Both the position numbers and the translations under genes were made by a program. 64,000 nucleotides of DNA from an uncultured bacterium (GTDB lineage: Bacteria > Planctomycetota > JAJSAM01 > JAJVHW01), in contig CALKVK010000013.1 in the NCBI GenBank assembly GCA_937996235.1, positions 1 through 64,000 on the forward strand, in the 5' to 3' direction. This document shows, piece after piece, positions 40,036 to 47,707 of the stretch. Numbering within the stretch: position 1 is the stretch's first letter; each line of letters starts with the position of its first letter. Under the pieces are notes generated by a model that was not told the DNA's origin, searched no databases, and saw nothing but the letters and a program-made list of their open reading frames with translations.

Positions 40036-41984
40036 ACGCGGCCCGCGCGCTGCGACTCGCGACCGCCGCGGCCGCGCTCTACCTCGGCGTGTTCTGGCTG
40101 TGGGCCGGGGTCGCGAAGGTCGTGTCGCCCGAGCCGGCGTACGAGTTCGCCGCGCAGGCCGTGGGCGGCGGAGTTCCCGCGCAGGCGGTGCTCGTCCTCT
40201 CCGTGCTCGCCGAGACGGCGCTCGGCGCAGCGCTCCTCGTGCGCGGCACACGCCCGCTGCGCGGACTCGCGGCGTCGTTCGCGCTCCTGTGCGTCTTCTC
40301 GGCCCTGCTCGGCGTGGCGGCGGCGCGCGGCTACGGCCACCTCTCCTGCGGCTGCTTCGCGCTGTTCGCGCGCGAGTCGAAGACCGTCGCCGACGAGCTC
40401 TGGATCACCGCCGGTCACGCCGCGGGTGTCGGTCTGCTGCTGCTCGCGCACGTGCTCGTCGGTCGCGGGGCTCGGCGTGCCGCACCCGCGCTCGCGGCCG
40501 CGCTCCTCGTCGTCGGCGGGGGCGTCGCGCGCGGCGAGGACGTCGCGCTCGTGAACGCCGGGTTCGAGGACGGGCTCGCCGGCTGGACCCTCGTCGAGGG
40601 CGCGCGCAACGGCGGCGGGACGTCCGTCTCGGCGGTGGAGCTCGACGTGGCCGTCGCCCACGGCGGCAAGGCGGCGCTGCGTCTGCGCGGCGACGCAGCC
40701 ACGGCTCGCTGGCAGATGGTGTCGCAGCGTGTGGCCGTCGCGGAGGGCAGCCGGATCTCGCTGCGCGTCGCCGCGCGCTCGGCCGACGTGCACCCGCAGG
40801 GGGCGCAGTTCGCGAACGCGAACGCGACGATCGCGTTCTTCGACGCCGCGGGCCGGCGCCTCGCGCTGCTCGGGACGGCGCGACTCGCGGGCGACCGCGA
40901 CTGGGTCGACCTCGGGCTCGAGGTGTTCGCGCCGCCGGGCACCACGCACGCCGAGGTCGGGCTCTTCCTCTCGTCCACGGGCACGCTCTGGTTCGACGAC
41001 GTGCGGCTCGCCACCGCGCCGGCCGACGCGACGACGCGCGCGGGCCGCGCGGCCGCGTTCGACGCGCTCGCGTGGCACCTCGACCGCACGTATCCGTTCT
41101 TCGGCCTCGCCGGGAAGCCGCAGGCGGACGAGCTCTTCGCGAAGCACCGCGAGGCGGCGCTCGCCGCGGCCGACGAGGGCGCGTTCGTGGAAGGGCTCCG
41201 CGCGCTCCTCGCAGAGCTCCGCGACCTGCACGTGGTGCTGCACGTGCGCGGCCGCGCGGTCCCGACCGTGCCTCCGTCGAGTGCGCCGCGCGTCTCCGTC
41301 GCGGGCCTCGTTCGGCGCCTCGATCCGGCGACGCTGCTGCGCGGCCGCAACGTGCTCGCGGGCTGGATCGGCGCGGGCGAGCAGCGCACCGCCTACCTGC
41401 TCGTCGCGTCGTGGCAGCTCCAGGAGAGCGACCTGGCGCTCGTCGGCCGTGCGTTCGAGCAGTTCGCGGGCGCGGAACGTCTCGTCCTCGACGTGCGCCT
41501 GAACGGCGGCGGCGACGAGCGCCAGGCCGCGACGGTCGCCGCGCGGTTCGCGGACGCGGACGTCGTCTACGCGCGCTCGGTGTTCCGCGACCCGACGCTC
41601 CCCGGCACCGACGGGTTCGGCCCGCCCGCGGACCGCGTGCTGGCCGCGGCCCCCGCGGACGAGCGCTTCGCGGGGCGTGTCGCGGTGCTCCAGGGGCCGG
41701 CGTGCGTCAGCTCGACCGAGGGGTTCCTGCTGATGTGCGCGGCGCTGCCGCGCGTGACGCGCGTCGGGACGCCGTCGCGCGGCGCGAGCGGCAACCCGGC
41801 GCCGTTCGAGGTCCTGCCGGGCGTGACGGTCAACGTCTCGCGCTGGCGCTCGCTCACGCCCGCGGGCGACTGCATCGAGGGCGTGGGCGTCGCGCCCGAC
41901 GTGCTCGTGACCGACCCGCCGGCGGACGCGGCCGCCGACGCCGACCCGGTGCTCGAGCGCGCGCTCGACCTGCTGCGGCGGTAG
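40032..41984 (+). CDS. MauE-like membrane domain fused to S41 peptidase
   Basis: A 650-residue multidomain protein. Residues 1-165 are a four-segment MauE/DoxX-like membrane domain (LYLGVFWLWAGVAKVVSPEP, a conserved Cys pair in HLSCGCFALFARE). Residues about 175-340 form a carbohydrate-binding-like beta domain (LVNAGFEDGLAGWTLVEGAR, STGTLWFDDVRLA). Residues about 345-650 are an S41 tail-specific peptidase domain: LVLDVRLNGGGDERQA and nucleophile Ser560 in PACVSSTEGFLL, with a conserved Glu three residues later. MauE-type domains pass electrons to disulphides; S41 peptidases trim envelope proteins. No PDZ domain is evident. GTG 40032 overlaps the upstream stop. The fusion is unusual. Confidence 0.72.
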   Translation: MNAARALRLATAAAALYLGVFWLWAGVAKVVSPEPAYEFAAQAVGGGVPAQAVLVLSVLAETALGAALLVRGTRPLRGLAASFALLCVFSALLGVAAARGYGHLSCGCFALFARESKTVADELWITAGHAAGVGLLLLAHVLVGRGARRAAPALAAALLVVGGGVARGEDVALVNAGFEDGLAGWTLVEGARNGGGTSVSAVELDVAVAHGGKAALRLRGDAATARWQMVSQRVAVAEGSRISLRVAARSADVHPQGAQFANANATIAFFDAAGRRLALLGTARLAGDRDWVDLGLEVFAPPGTTHAEVGLFLSSTGTLWFDDVRLATAPADATTRAGRAAAFDALAWHLDRTYPFFGLAGKPQADELFAKHREAALAAADEGAFVEGLRALLAELRDLHVVLHVRGRAVPTVPPSSAPRVSVAGLVRRLDPATLLRGRNVLAGWIGAGEQRTAYLLVASWQLQESDLALVGRAFEQFAGAERLVLDVRLNGGGDERQAATVAARFADADVVYARSVFRDPTLPGTDGFGPPADRVLAAAPADERFAGRVAVLQGPACVSSTEGFLLMCAALPRVTRVGTPSRGASGNPAPFEVLPGVTVNVSRWRSLTPAGDCIEGVGVAPDVLVTDPPADAAADADPVLERALDLLRR

Positions 41985-42004
41985 GTGCCGCTCCGCCGCG
42001 CGCG

Positions 42005-42010
42005 TAGCAT
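42005..42010 (+). promoter_or_regulatory. Leaderless-type -10 box (TAGCAT) of lptB
   Basis: TAGCAT, six bases (CCGCGC), then GTG 42017. This gives lptB its own leaderless transcript although the S41 gene ends only 32 bases upstream. Confidence 0.5.
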
Positions 42011-42016
42011 CCGCGC

Positions 42017-42742
42017 GTGCCGCTGCTCGAGACCCGCAAGCTGGTGAAGGAGTTCGGCGCGCGCGGGCGCGTCGTCGACGAGGTCTCGTTCGGGGTCGAG
42101 CCCGGCGAGGTGGTGGGGCTGCTCGGGCCGAACGGCGCGGGGAAGACGACGTCGTTCCGCATGGCGGTGGGCATGCTCCGCCCCGACTCGGGCGAGGTGC
42201 TGCTCGGCGACGTGGACGTCACGCGCACGCCGATGTACCGCCGCGCGCGGATGGGCATGGGCTACCTCAGCCAGGAGCCGTCGATCTTCCGCGGCCTGAC
42301 CGCCGAGGAGAACGTGCTCGCGATCCTCGAGACGCTGCCGATCGACCGCGCGGAGCGCAGGCGGCGGCTCGAGGAGCACCTGACCGAGCTCGGGCTCACG
42401 CACGTGCGCAAGTCGCTCGCGCAGTCGCTCTCGGGCGGCGAGAAGCGGCGGCTCGAGATCACGCGCTCGCTGGTGACGGCACCCAGGATCCTGCTCCTCG
42501 ACGAGCCGTTCGCGGGGGTGGACCCGAAGACGGTCGCGGAGATCCAGGGGATCGTGCGGCGCCTGCGCGAGCGGGGCATGGGCATCCTGCTCACCGACCA
42601 CAGCGTGCGCGAGACGCTCTCGATCACCGACCGCGCCTACATCATCTACCAGGGCCGGATCCTGAAGCACGGGACGCCGGAGGACATCCTGGGCGACGAG
42701 GAGGTGCGGGGGTTCTATCTGGGGGACGAGTTCAAGATGTGA
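42017..42742 (+). CDS. lptB: LPS export ABC transporter ATPase
   Basis: A 241-residue ABC ATPase of the LptB type, which drives lipopolysaccharide transport from the inner membrane to the outer membrane with LptFG. Walker A is LLGPNGAGKTTSF, the family-specific YRRARMGMGYLSQEPSIFR follows, the signature is LSGGEKRRLEI, Walker B is ILLLDEPFAGVDP, and the switch His is in LLTDHSVRETL. The EKRRLEI wording and 241-residue length are typical of LptB. None of the usual partners (lptA, lptC, rpoN, hpf) are next to it, so it is an orphan copy here. Its presence implies a diderm cell with an outer membrane. Confidence 0.88.
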   Translation: MPLLETRKLVKEFGARGRVVDEVSFGVEPGEVVGLLGPNGAGKTTSFRMAVGMLRPDSGEVLLGDVDVTRTPMYRRARMGMGYLSQEPSIFRGLTAEENVLAILETLPIDRAERRRRLEEHLTELGLTHVRKSLAQSLSGGEKRRLEITRSLVTAPRILLLDEPFAGVDPKTVAEIQGIVRRLRERGMGILLTDHSVRETLSITDRAYIIYQGRILKHGTPEDILGDEEVRGFYLGDEFKM

Positions 42743-42859
42743 CGCGGCGCCGCCGCAGGTCGGCGGTCGCGATGTGGATTCGGCGCTTGAGTCGCCGCTC
42801 CGGATTGCCGAGAAGGGACAGGGGGCGTGCCGTGGCACCGGTGCGCCGGGCCACACCAC

Positions 42860-43963
42860 ATGCACGACGTGAACGGTACGGAGATCGCGACGGCGGACGA
42901 GCGACGGATCCTGGTCGTGGACGACGAGCCCGCGATCCGGACCATGCTCGGCGTCTTCCTGCGCCGCCTCGGCTTCGAGGTGGAGGCCGCGCCCGACGCG
43001 GAGAGCGCGCTCGAGCTCCTGCAGCTCGGCGGCTACTTCCTCGTCATCACCGACGTCGGCATGCCCGGCCTCTCCGGCCTCGACCTGCTCTCGGCGATCC
43101 ACGGCCTCTGCGCGCCCGACGACCCGCGCTCGCCCGACGTGATCATCGTGACGGGCCGGCCCGGCGAGAAGGTGGCCGTCGAGGCGCTGCGCCGCGGCGC
43201 GTACGACTACTTCGCGAAGCCGTTCTCGTTCGACGCGATGACCTTCACGGTCAAGCGCCTGATCGAGCGCCGCCGCCTGCGGCGCGAGGCGCGCGAGTAC
43301 AACGCGCTGATGGTGCGGCTGCAGGCCGAGAACGAGCACGCGCACCAGGCCATGCAGGCGCTCGTCGAGGCGGTCTACGCCAAGGACAACTACACGCGCG
43401 GCCACATGGAGCGCGTGGGACTGATCGCCGCCCGCATGGGACGCCACATGGGCATGCGCGAGCGCGAGGTCGAGCTGCTCTACCGCGCGGGCACGCTGCA
43501 CGACATCGGCAAGATCGGCACGCCCGACCACGTCCTCAACAAGCCCTCGGCGCTCACCGACAGCGAGTGGGAGGGCATCCGCCTGCACCCGATCGTCGGC
43601 GCGAACATCCTGGCGCCGATCCGCGCGCTCGCCGACGTGTGCGCGCCGGTCCGCTGCCACCACGAGCGCTGGGACGGCTCCGGCTACCCGGACCGGCTCG
43701 GCACGCAGGACATCCCGCGCCTCGCGCGCGTGCTCGCCGTGGCGGACGTCTGCGACGCGCTCTACAGCGACCGCGCGTACCGCGTGGGGCTGCCGGAGTC
43801 CACCGTGCGCGAGATCATCCTCTCGGGCCGCGGCAACCACTTCGACCCGGAGTGCGTGGACGCGCTGATGGACCTCTGCGAGGCCGGCCAGGTCTTCGAG
43901 CCGCTCGCTTCGTCGTGCTCCGACCGGCGCGTCGGCGACGACGAGCTCGTCCATCCCTGCTGA
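42860..43963 (+). CDS. Response regulator with HD-GYP domain
   Basis: A 367-residue two-domain regulator. The receiver domain (residues 12-140) has the acidic pair VVDDE, phospho-Asp in ITDVGMPGLSG, Thr in IIVTGRPGEK and Lys in YFAKPFSFD. The HD-GYP domain (about 170-350) has HMERVGLIAARMG, LHDIGKIGTPDHVL, and HHERWDGSGYPDRLG, the full set of metal-binding residues of cyclic-di-GMP phosphodiesterases (RpfG type). Its predicted job is lowering cyclic-di-GMP on phosphorylation. ATG 42860 is preferred over GTG 42827 because the receiver domain starts soon after. No partner kinase is adjacent. Confidence 0.9.
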   Translation: MHDVNGTEIATADERRILVVDDEPAIRTMLGVFLRRLGFEVEAAPDAESALELLQLGGYFLVITDVGMPGLSGLDLLSAIHGLCAPDDPRSPDVIIVTGRPGEKVAVEALRRGAYDYFAKPFSFDAMTFTVKRLIERRRLRREAREYNALMVRLQAENEHAHQAMQALVEAVYAKDNYTRGHMERVGLIAARMGRHMGMREREVELLYRAGTLHDIGKIGTPDHVLNKPSALTDSEWEGIRLHPIVGANILAPIRALADVCAPVRCHHERWDGSGYPDRLGTQDIPRLARVLAVADVCDALYSDRAYRVGLPESTVREIILSGRGNHFDPECVDALMDLCEAGQVFEPLASSCSDRRVGDDELVHPC

Positions 43964-44099
43964 GTCGCGGACGGCGCGTGTGACCGGGCTCCCACGCGAG
44001 CCGCGAAAGCGTGATCCGGGCCTCGCCCCAGCGCTTCGGATGTCGCGGCGCCCGGGCTAACCTCGCCCGTTCGAACCGGCCCGTCCCGGAGGAGTCCCG

Positions 44100-44852
44100 A
44101 TGAAGATCGTCGTCTGCGTGAAGCGCGTGCCCGACAGCGCGGCCAAGATCCGGCCGGCCGCCGACGGCCGCTCGATCGAGTCGCAGGGCGTCGAGTTCGT
44201 GATCTCGCCCTACGACGAGATCGCGCTCGAGCGCGCCGTGCAGTTGCGCGAGGCCGGCGCCGCCACGCAGGTCACCGTGCTCTCGCTCGGACCCGCCGAG
44301 GCGTCGAAGGAGCTCCGCAAGGCCCTCGCGATGGGGGCGGACGACGCGGTGCTGCTCGTCGATCCGCGCCCGCAGCGCGACCCGAGCTCCACGGCCGAGG
44401 CCCTCGCGACGGAGCTGCGCGCCCTCGCGCCCGACGTCGTGCTCTGCGGCTGGAAGGCGATCGACGACGACTCGGGCGTCGTGGCGGGGCTCCTCGCCGC
44501 GCGTCTCGACTACGCGTACGCGTCGTTCGCCGTGAAGCTCGACGCGGAGGGCTCCGGCCTGCGCGTCTCGCGCGAGGTCGAGGGGCGCGAGGAGATCGTG
44601 CAGGTGCCGACGCCGTGCGTCGTCACGGTCCAGCGCGGCCTCGCCGAGCCGCGCTTCGCGTCGCTGAAGGGCATCATGGCGGCGAAGAAGAAGCCGCTCG
44701 TGGAGAAGCCCGCGCCCGACGCCGCCGACGCCTCGACCGTGGTGGCCGTCACGCCGCCGCCCGCGCGGGCGGCCGGCCGCATCCTCGGCGAAGGCGCCGC
44801 GGCCGTGCCGGAGCTCGTGCGCGTGCTGCGCGACGAGCTCGGCGCGCTCTGA
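44100..44852 (+). CDS. etfB: Electron transfer flavoprotein beta subunit
   Basis: A 250-residue EtfB. It begins MKIVVCVKRVPDSAAKIRP, has the AMP-binding-type segment SPYDEIALERAVQL, the MGADDAVLLVDPR motif, and the recognition loop region PTPCVVTVQRGLAEPRFASL then GIMAAKKKPL. With EtfA it accepts electrons from acyl-CoA dehydrogenases and passes them to ETF-quinone oxidoreductase or other acceptors. ATG 44100 has a strong GGAGGAG site. TAACCT about 40 bases upstream is a likely -10 box, so unlike the leaderless genes this one has a real leader. EtfA follows after 55 bases. Confidence 0.94.
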   Translation: MKIVVCVKRVPDSAAKIRPAADGRSIESQGVEFVISPYDEIALERAVQLREAGAATQVTVLSLGPAEASKELRKALAMGADDAVLLVDPRPQRDPSSTAEALATELRALAPDVVLCGWKAIDDDSGVVAGLLAARLDYAYASFAVKLDAEGSGLRVSREVEGREEIVQVPTPCVVTVQRGLAEPRFASLKGIMAAKKKPLVEKPAPDAADASTVVAVTPPPARAAGRILGEGAAAVPELVRVLRDELGAL

Positions 44853-44907
44853 TCGATCGCACGTCCCGAGACCGCACAACCCCGAAACGCACGCCCGGAG
44901 ATCGACG

Positions 44908-45888
44908 ATGAGCGGCAACGTCCTGGTGTTCCTGGAGTCCGACGGCGGTCGTCTGCGCAAGCCGGCCCGCGAGGGTCTCGGCGCGGGCGCCGCGCTCGCG
45001 GCGGCGCTCGGCGTCGAGCTGCACGCGGTGATCGCCGCACCCGACGCCGCGGCCGTCGCGGCCGCCGAGGGCGGGCTGGGCGTCGCCGCGCTGCACGTGG
45101 TCGAGGACCCCGCGCTCGCGACGTCGCTCGCGGGCCCGCACTGCCGCGCCGTGAAGGCGGCCGCCGCGGCAGCGTCCGCCGCGTGGCTCCTCTTCCCCGC
45201 GACGGTCCTCGGGCGCGACGTGCTCGCGACCGTCGCCGGCGCGCTCGGGGCGGGCGTCGCCGCCGACGCGACGGCGCTCGAGGTCGTCGGCGGCGAGGTG
45301 CGCATCACCCGGCCGATCTGTGCGGGGAAGGCCGTGCAGGTGGTCGCGGCGAAGCGCTCGCCGTTCTGCATCGGGCTCCGGCCGAACGCGTTCCGCGCGC
45401 ACGGCGGCGGCGCGACCGGCCGCACCGAGACGCACGCGCTGCCTGCCGGCGCGGCCGGCGCCCCGGCCGCGCGCGTCCTCGAGGTCCGCGCGCCGGAGCA
45501 GCGCAGCGTCGACCTGACCGAGGCCGACGTGATCGTCTCCGGCGGTCGCGGCCTGAAGGGCCCGGAGCACTTCCACCTGGTCGAGGAGCTCGCCGCCGCG
45601 CTCGGCGGCGTGGTGGGGGCGAGCCGGGCGGTCGTGGACGCCGGCTGGCGGCCGCACTCGGAGCAGGTGGGTCAGACCGGCAAGACGGTCTCGCCGAAGC
45701 TCTACGTGGCGTGCGGCATCTCGGGGGCCATCCAGCACCTCGCTGGGATGAACTCCAGCAAGTGCATCGTCGCGGTCAACAAGGACGCCGAGGCGCCCAT
45801 CTTCAAGGTCGCCGACCTCGGGATCGTGGGGGACGTCTTCGAGGTGCTCCCGGCACTGACCGCCGCGGTCCGCGCCGCGAAGGGCTGA
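44908..45888 (+). CDS. etfA: Electron transfer flavoprotein alpha subunit
   Basis: A 326-residue EtfA, near the normal length. It begins NVLVFLESDGGRLRKPAREG, has the flavin-binding domain with VSGGRGLKGPEHFHLVEELA, GASRAVVDAGWRPHSEQVGQ with the FAD-contacting Arg and Ser, TGKTVSPKLYVACGISGAIQ, and NKDAEAPIFKVADLGIVGD. It binds FAD and pairs with EtfB as the electron acceptor for the two acyl-CoA dehydrogenases at 9.2-11.6 kb. A perfect hairpin ten bases after the stop is its likely terminator. Confidence 0.94.
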   Translation: MSGNVLVFLESDGGRLRKPAREGLGAGAALAAALGVELHAVIAAPDAAAVAAAEGGLGVAALHVVEDPALATSLAGPHCRAVKAAAAAASAAWLLFPATVLGRDVLATVAGALGAGVAADATALEVVGGEVRITRPICAGKAVQVVAAKRSPFCIGLRPNAFRAHGGGATGRTETHALPAGAAGAPAARVLEVRAPEQRSVDLTEADVIVSGGRGLKGPEHFHLVEELAAALGGVVGASRAVVDAGWRPHSEQVGQTGKTVSPKLYVACGISGAIQHLAGMNSSKCIVAVNKDAEAPIFKVADLGIVGDVFEVLPALTAAVRAAKG

Positions 45889-45897
45889 TGCGACCCT

Positions 45898-45919
45898 CGG
45901 CGTGACGTCCGTCACGCCG
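45898..45919 (+). terminator. Terminator hairpin of etfBA
   Basis: CGGCGTGAC (45898-45906) pairs perfectly with GTCACGCCG (45911-45919) around the four-base loop GTCC, ten bases after the etfA stop. No T-run. Confidence 0.6.
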
Positions 45920-46098
45920 GCAGGTCCGCGCTCCCCGCGTTCGCTCCGGGCGCTCGTCCTCGCTCGGGCTGCCTCGCCGGTCGTTCGTGCGCCGCGCGGT
46001 GTGCTGGAGGAGGCGTGGCGTCGCGCTTCTCCAGCCTCCGGACGGGCTGCGGAGCAGCCCCCAACGCAACCGCTTTCACTTTTTTCCGCATGTCCCCG
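45920..46098. other. Intergenic region between etfA and the small RNA promoter
   Basis: Contains a second small hairpin (GGGCTGC-GGA-GCAGCCC, 46044-46060) followed about 12 bases later by a T-rich run (TTTCACTTTTTT). This could terminate read-through before the small RNA promoter and could also act as an upstream AT-rich promoter element. The local AT content is strikingly high for this genome. A 59-codon minus-strand frame (45912-46091) crosses it but is not supported. Confidence 0.4.
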
Positions 46099-46127
46099 TT
46101 GACATGCCTAGAGACGCACAGTACTCT
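46099..46127 (+). promoter_or_regulatory. Strong sigma-70-type promoter of candidate small RNA
   Basis: TTGACA (46099-46104, perfect -35), 17-base spacer, TACTCT (46122-46127). It is the best promoter I can find in the window and has an AT-rich tract just upstream. Transcription should start near 46134. No coding gene follows on this strand before a strong hairpin. Confidence 0.75.
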
Positions 46128-46133
46128 GTCCTC

Positions 46134-46265
46134 AGTAACGCTGATCCTGCAACTGTCCCTCAGCTCTCTCTCCCGCGCAGGATCGACGTGAACGACTCTC
46201 CCAAGGCGGCCCGGTGGGGTCGCCACCCGAAGGCCCCCGAGGCACCCGCGCCTCGGGGGCCGGCC
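46134..46265 (+). ncRNA. Candidate small regulatory RNA, about 130 nt
   Basis: The transcript would run from the promoter at 46099-46127 to the hairpin at 46232-46261. Hairpin 1 pairs GATCCTGC (46143-46150) perfectly with GCAGGATC (46177-46184) and presents a 26-base, almost purine-free loop with CU-rich stretches (TCCCTC, CTCTCTCTCCC) that could pair with GGGAG-type ribosome sites. A middle single-stranded part contains another CU motif (ACTCTCCC). The closing hairpin is a 12-bp perfect GC stem. I do not recognise it as tmRNA, 6S, SRP or RNase P RNA. The only reading frame in it (from GTG 46189) runs through the terminator, so a coding role is less likely. Confidence 0.6.
46232..46261. terminator. 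12-bp terminator hairpin (small RNA and dgt)
   Basis: GGCCCCCGAGGC (46232-46243) pairs perfectly with GCCTCGGGGGCC (46250-46261) around loop ACCCGC. On the plus strand it is followed by GGCCCTTTCCC. It ends the small RNA and, on the other strand, lies 130 bases after the dgt stop, so it can serve both. Confidence 0.7.
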
Positions 46266-46390
46266 CTTTCCCGCGGTCGCGGGGCGCCGGCTGCACGCGC
46301 GTCGCGACGACGAGATCTGGCCCGGCCCCTGTCGGCGACCGTTGCCGCGGGGGCCGCTCTCGTTCCGGGCCCGCTCCGCGCCGCGCGCTC

Positions 46391-47530
46391 CTACGGCAGC
46401 ACGATGCGCCGGTACTCCTGGTAGACCTCGCGGTCGGTCATCGACGCCACGTGGTCGCAGACCGCCCGCCGCAGGCCTTCTGCGTCGGCCCGCGCGAGCG
46501 AGCCCGGCGGGAGCGTGTGGGGCAGCTCCGCGTAGTACTCGAACACCGTGCGCACGTAGCGCTTCGCGTTCTCCTGCATGCGCGCGACGCGCCAGTGGCT
46601 GTAGAAGCGCGCGAACAGGAACTCGTGCAGCGCCTGCTGCCGACGCGCGCCGCCCTCCGACGGGCCGATCCACTCGCGGTCGGCCGCGCGCACGTCGTCG
46701 GTCGAGACCGGGCGCGCCGCCGCGATGCGCGCGTCGGAGGCGGTCACGAGGTCCGTCACCGCCTCGTTCATCAGGCGGATGAACACCTGGCTGACACGGA
46801 GGGGGAACGGCAGCCCGGGGCTCGTCGCGTCGACGGCCGCGAAGGCCGCGTCGACGTGCGGCACCTCGCGCGCCTCCTTCTCGGACAGGATGCCGGAGCT
46901 GAGCGCGTCGTCGAGGTCGTGGTGGTTGTACGCGAGCCGGTCCGCGCGGTCGGCGACCTGCGCCTCGAGCAGCGGGCGCAGCTCCGGCCGGTACGCGGCG
47001 GCCGAGCCCTTGCGCACGTAGTCGCCGTGCTTGGCGATGCCCTCGCGCGTCTCGTAGCTGAGGTTGAGGCCGGGGAAGCCCGGGTAGCGCGTCTCGAGCA
47101 GCGTCACGATGCGCAGGCCGTGGCCGTTGTGCTCGAAGCCCCCGTGGCTCTCCATGCAGCGCGCCAGCACCGCCTCGCCCGCGTGCCCGAACGGCCCGTG
47201 CCCGAGGTCGTGCACGAGGGCGAGCGCCTCGGTCAGGTCCTCGTTCAGGCCGAGCGCGCGCGCGATGGTGCGCGCGATCTGCGCCACCTCCATCGTGTGC
47301 GTCAGCCGCGTGCGGTACGAGTCGCCCTCGGTGTTGACGAAGACCTGCGTCTTGTACTCGAGGCGGCGGAACGCGGCGCAGTGGATGATCCGGTCGCGGT
47401 CGCGCTGGTAGACCGTGCGGTAGCCGTGCTCGGCCTCGGCGTGCTCACGCCCCGCCGACGCCGCGCTGCACATGGCATACGGTGCGAGCGTCGCGCGCTC
47501 GTGCTCCTCCAGTTCCTCTCGCGTGCGCAT
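46391..47530 (-). CDS. dgt: Deoxyguanosinetriphosphate triphosphohydrolase
   Basis: A 379-residue HD-domain dNTPase that splits dNTPs (classically dGTP) to nucleoside and triphosphate, controlling nucleotide pools. HD motifs are RTRLTHTMEVAQIARTIARA, the LVHDLGHGPFGHAGEAVL signature, and NHHDLDDALSSGILSE. The N-terminal RDRDRIIHCAAFRRLEYKTQ is typical of this group. Length fits the shorter bacterial type rather than E. coli Dgt (505 aa). ATG 47530 has GAGGAG upstream; TAGAGT at 47563-47568 (minus strand) is a likely -10 box. Confidence 0.9.
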   Translation of the reverse strand: MRTREELEEHERATLAPYAMCSAASAGREHAEAEHGYRTVYQRDRDRIIHCAAFRRLEYKTQVFVNTEGDSYRTRLTHTMEVAQIARTIARALGLNEDLTEALALVHDLGHGPFGHAGEAVLARCMESHGGFEHNGHGLRIVTLLETRYPGFPGLNLSYETREGIAKHGDYVRKGSAAAYRPELRPLLEAQVADRADRLAYNHHDLDDALSSGILSEKEAREVPHVDAAFAAVDATSPGLPFPLRVSQVFIRLMNEAVTDLVTASDARIAAARPVSTDDVRAADREWIGPSEGGARRQQALHEFLFARFYSHWRVARMQENAKRYVRTVFEYYAELPHTLPPGSLARADAEGLRRAVCDHVASMTDREVYQEYRRIVLP

Positions 47531-47707
47531 CGGCTCCTCGTCCGGGACGGCGTCCCGGGTGCACTCTACCCGTGGTGCCGGACGGCCGGGGCCGCACCCG
47601 GACGCACCGGCCGGGACGGTGGCGCATTCCCCGCCCGCTCCCGCGCGGGGCGCTACCATCCCGGGCCGCCGTGCGCCAGGGGGCGCCGGTCTCGAGGGAG
47701 CCGTCCC

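Noticed and set aside
45912..46091. 59-codon minus-strand frame with a Lys-rich start (MRKKVKAVALG)
   Set aside because: It runs through the etfA terminator hairpin, has only a weak GGGG site before the ATG and becomes low-complexity Arg/Pro. The Lys codons reflect the local AT-rich promoter region. Kept as a remote possibility.
46189..46424. Small peptide frame inside the candidate small RNA (starts VNDSPKAARWGRH)
   Set aside because: It reads straight through the 12-bp terminator stem and into the dgt 3' end with no stop until 46424. The Gly/Pro/Arg content looks like non-coding GC-rich DNA.
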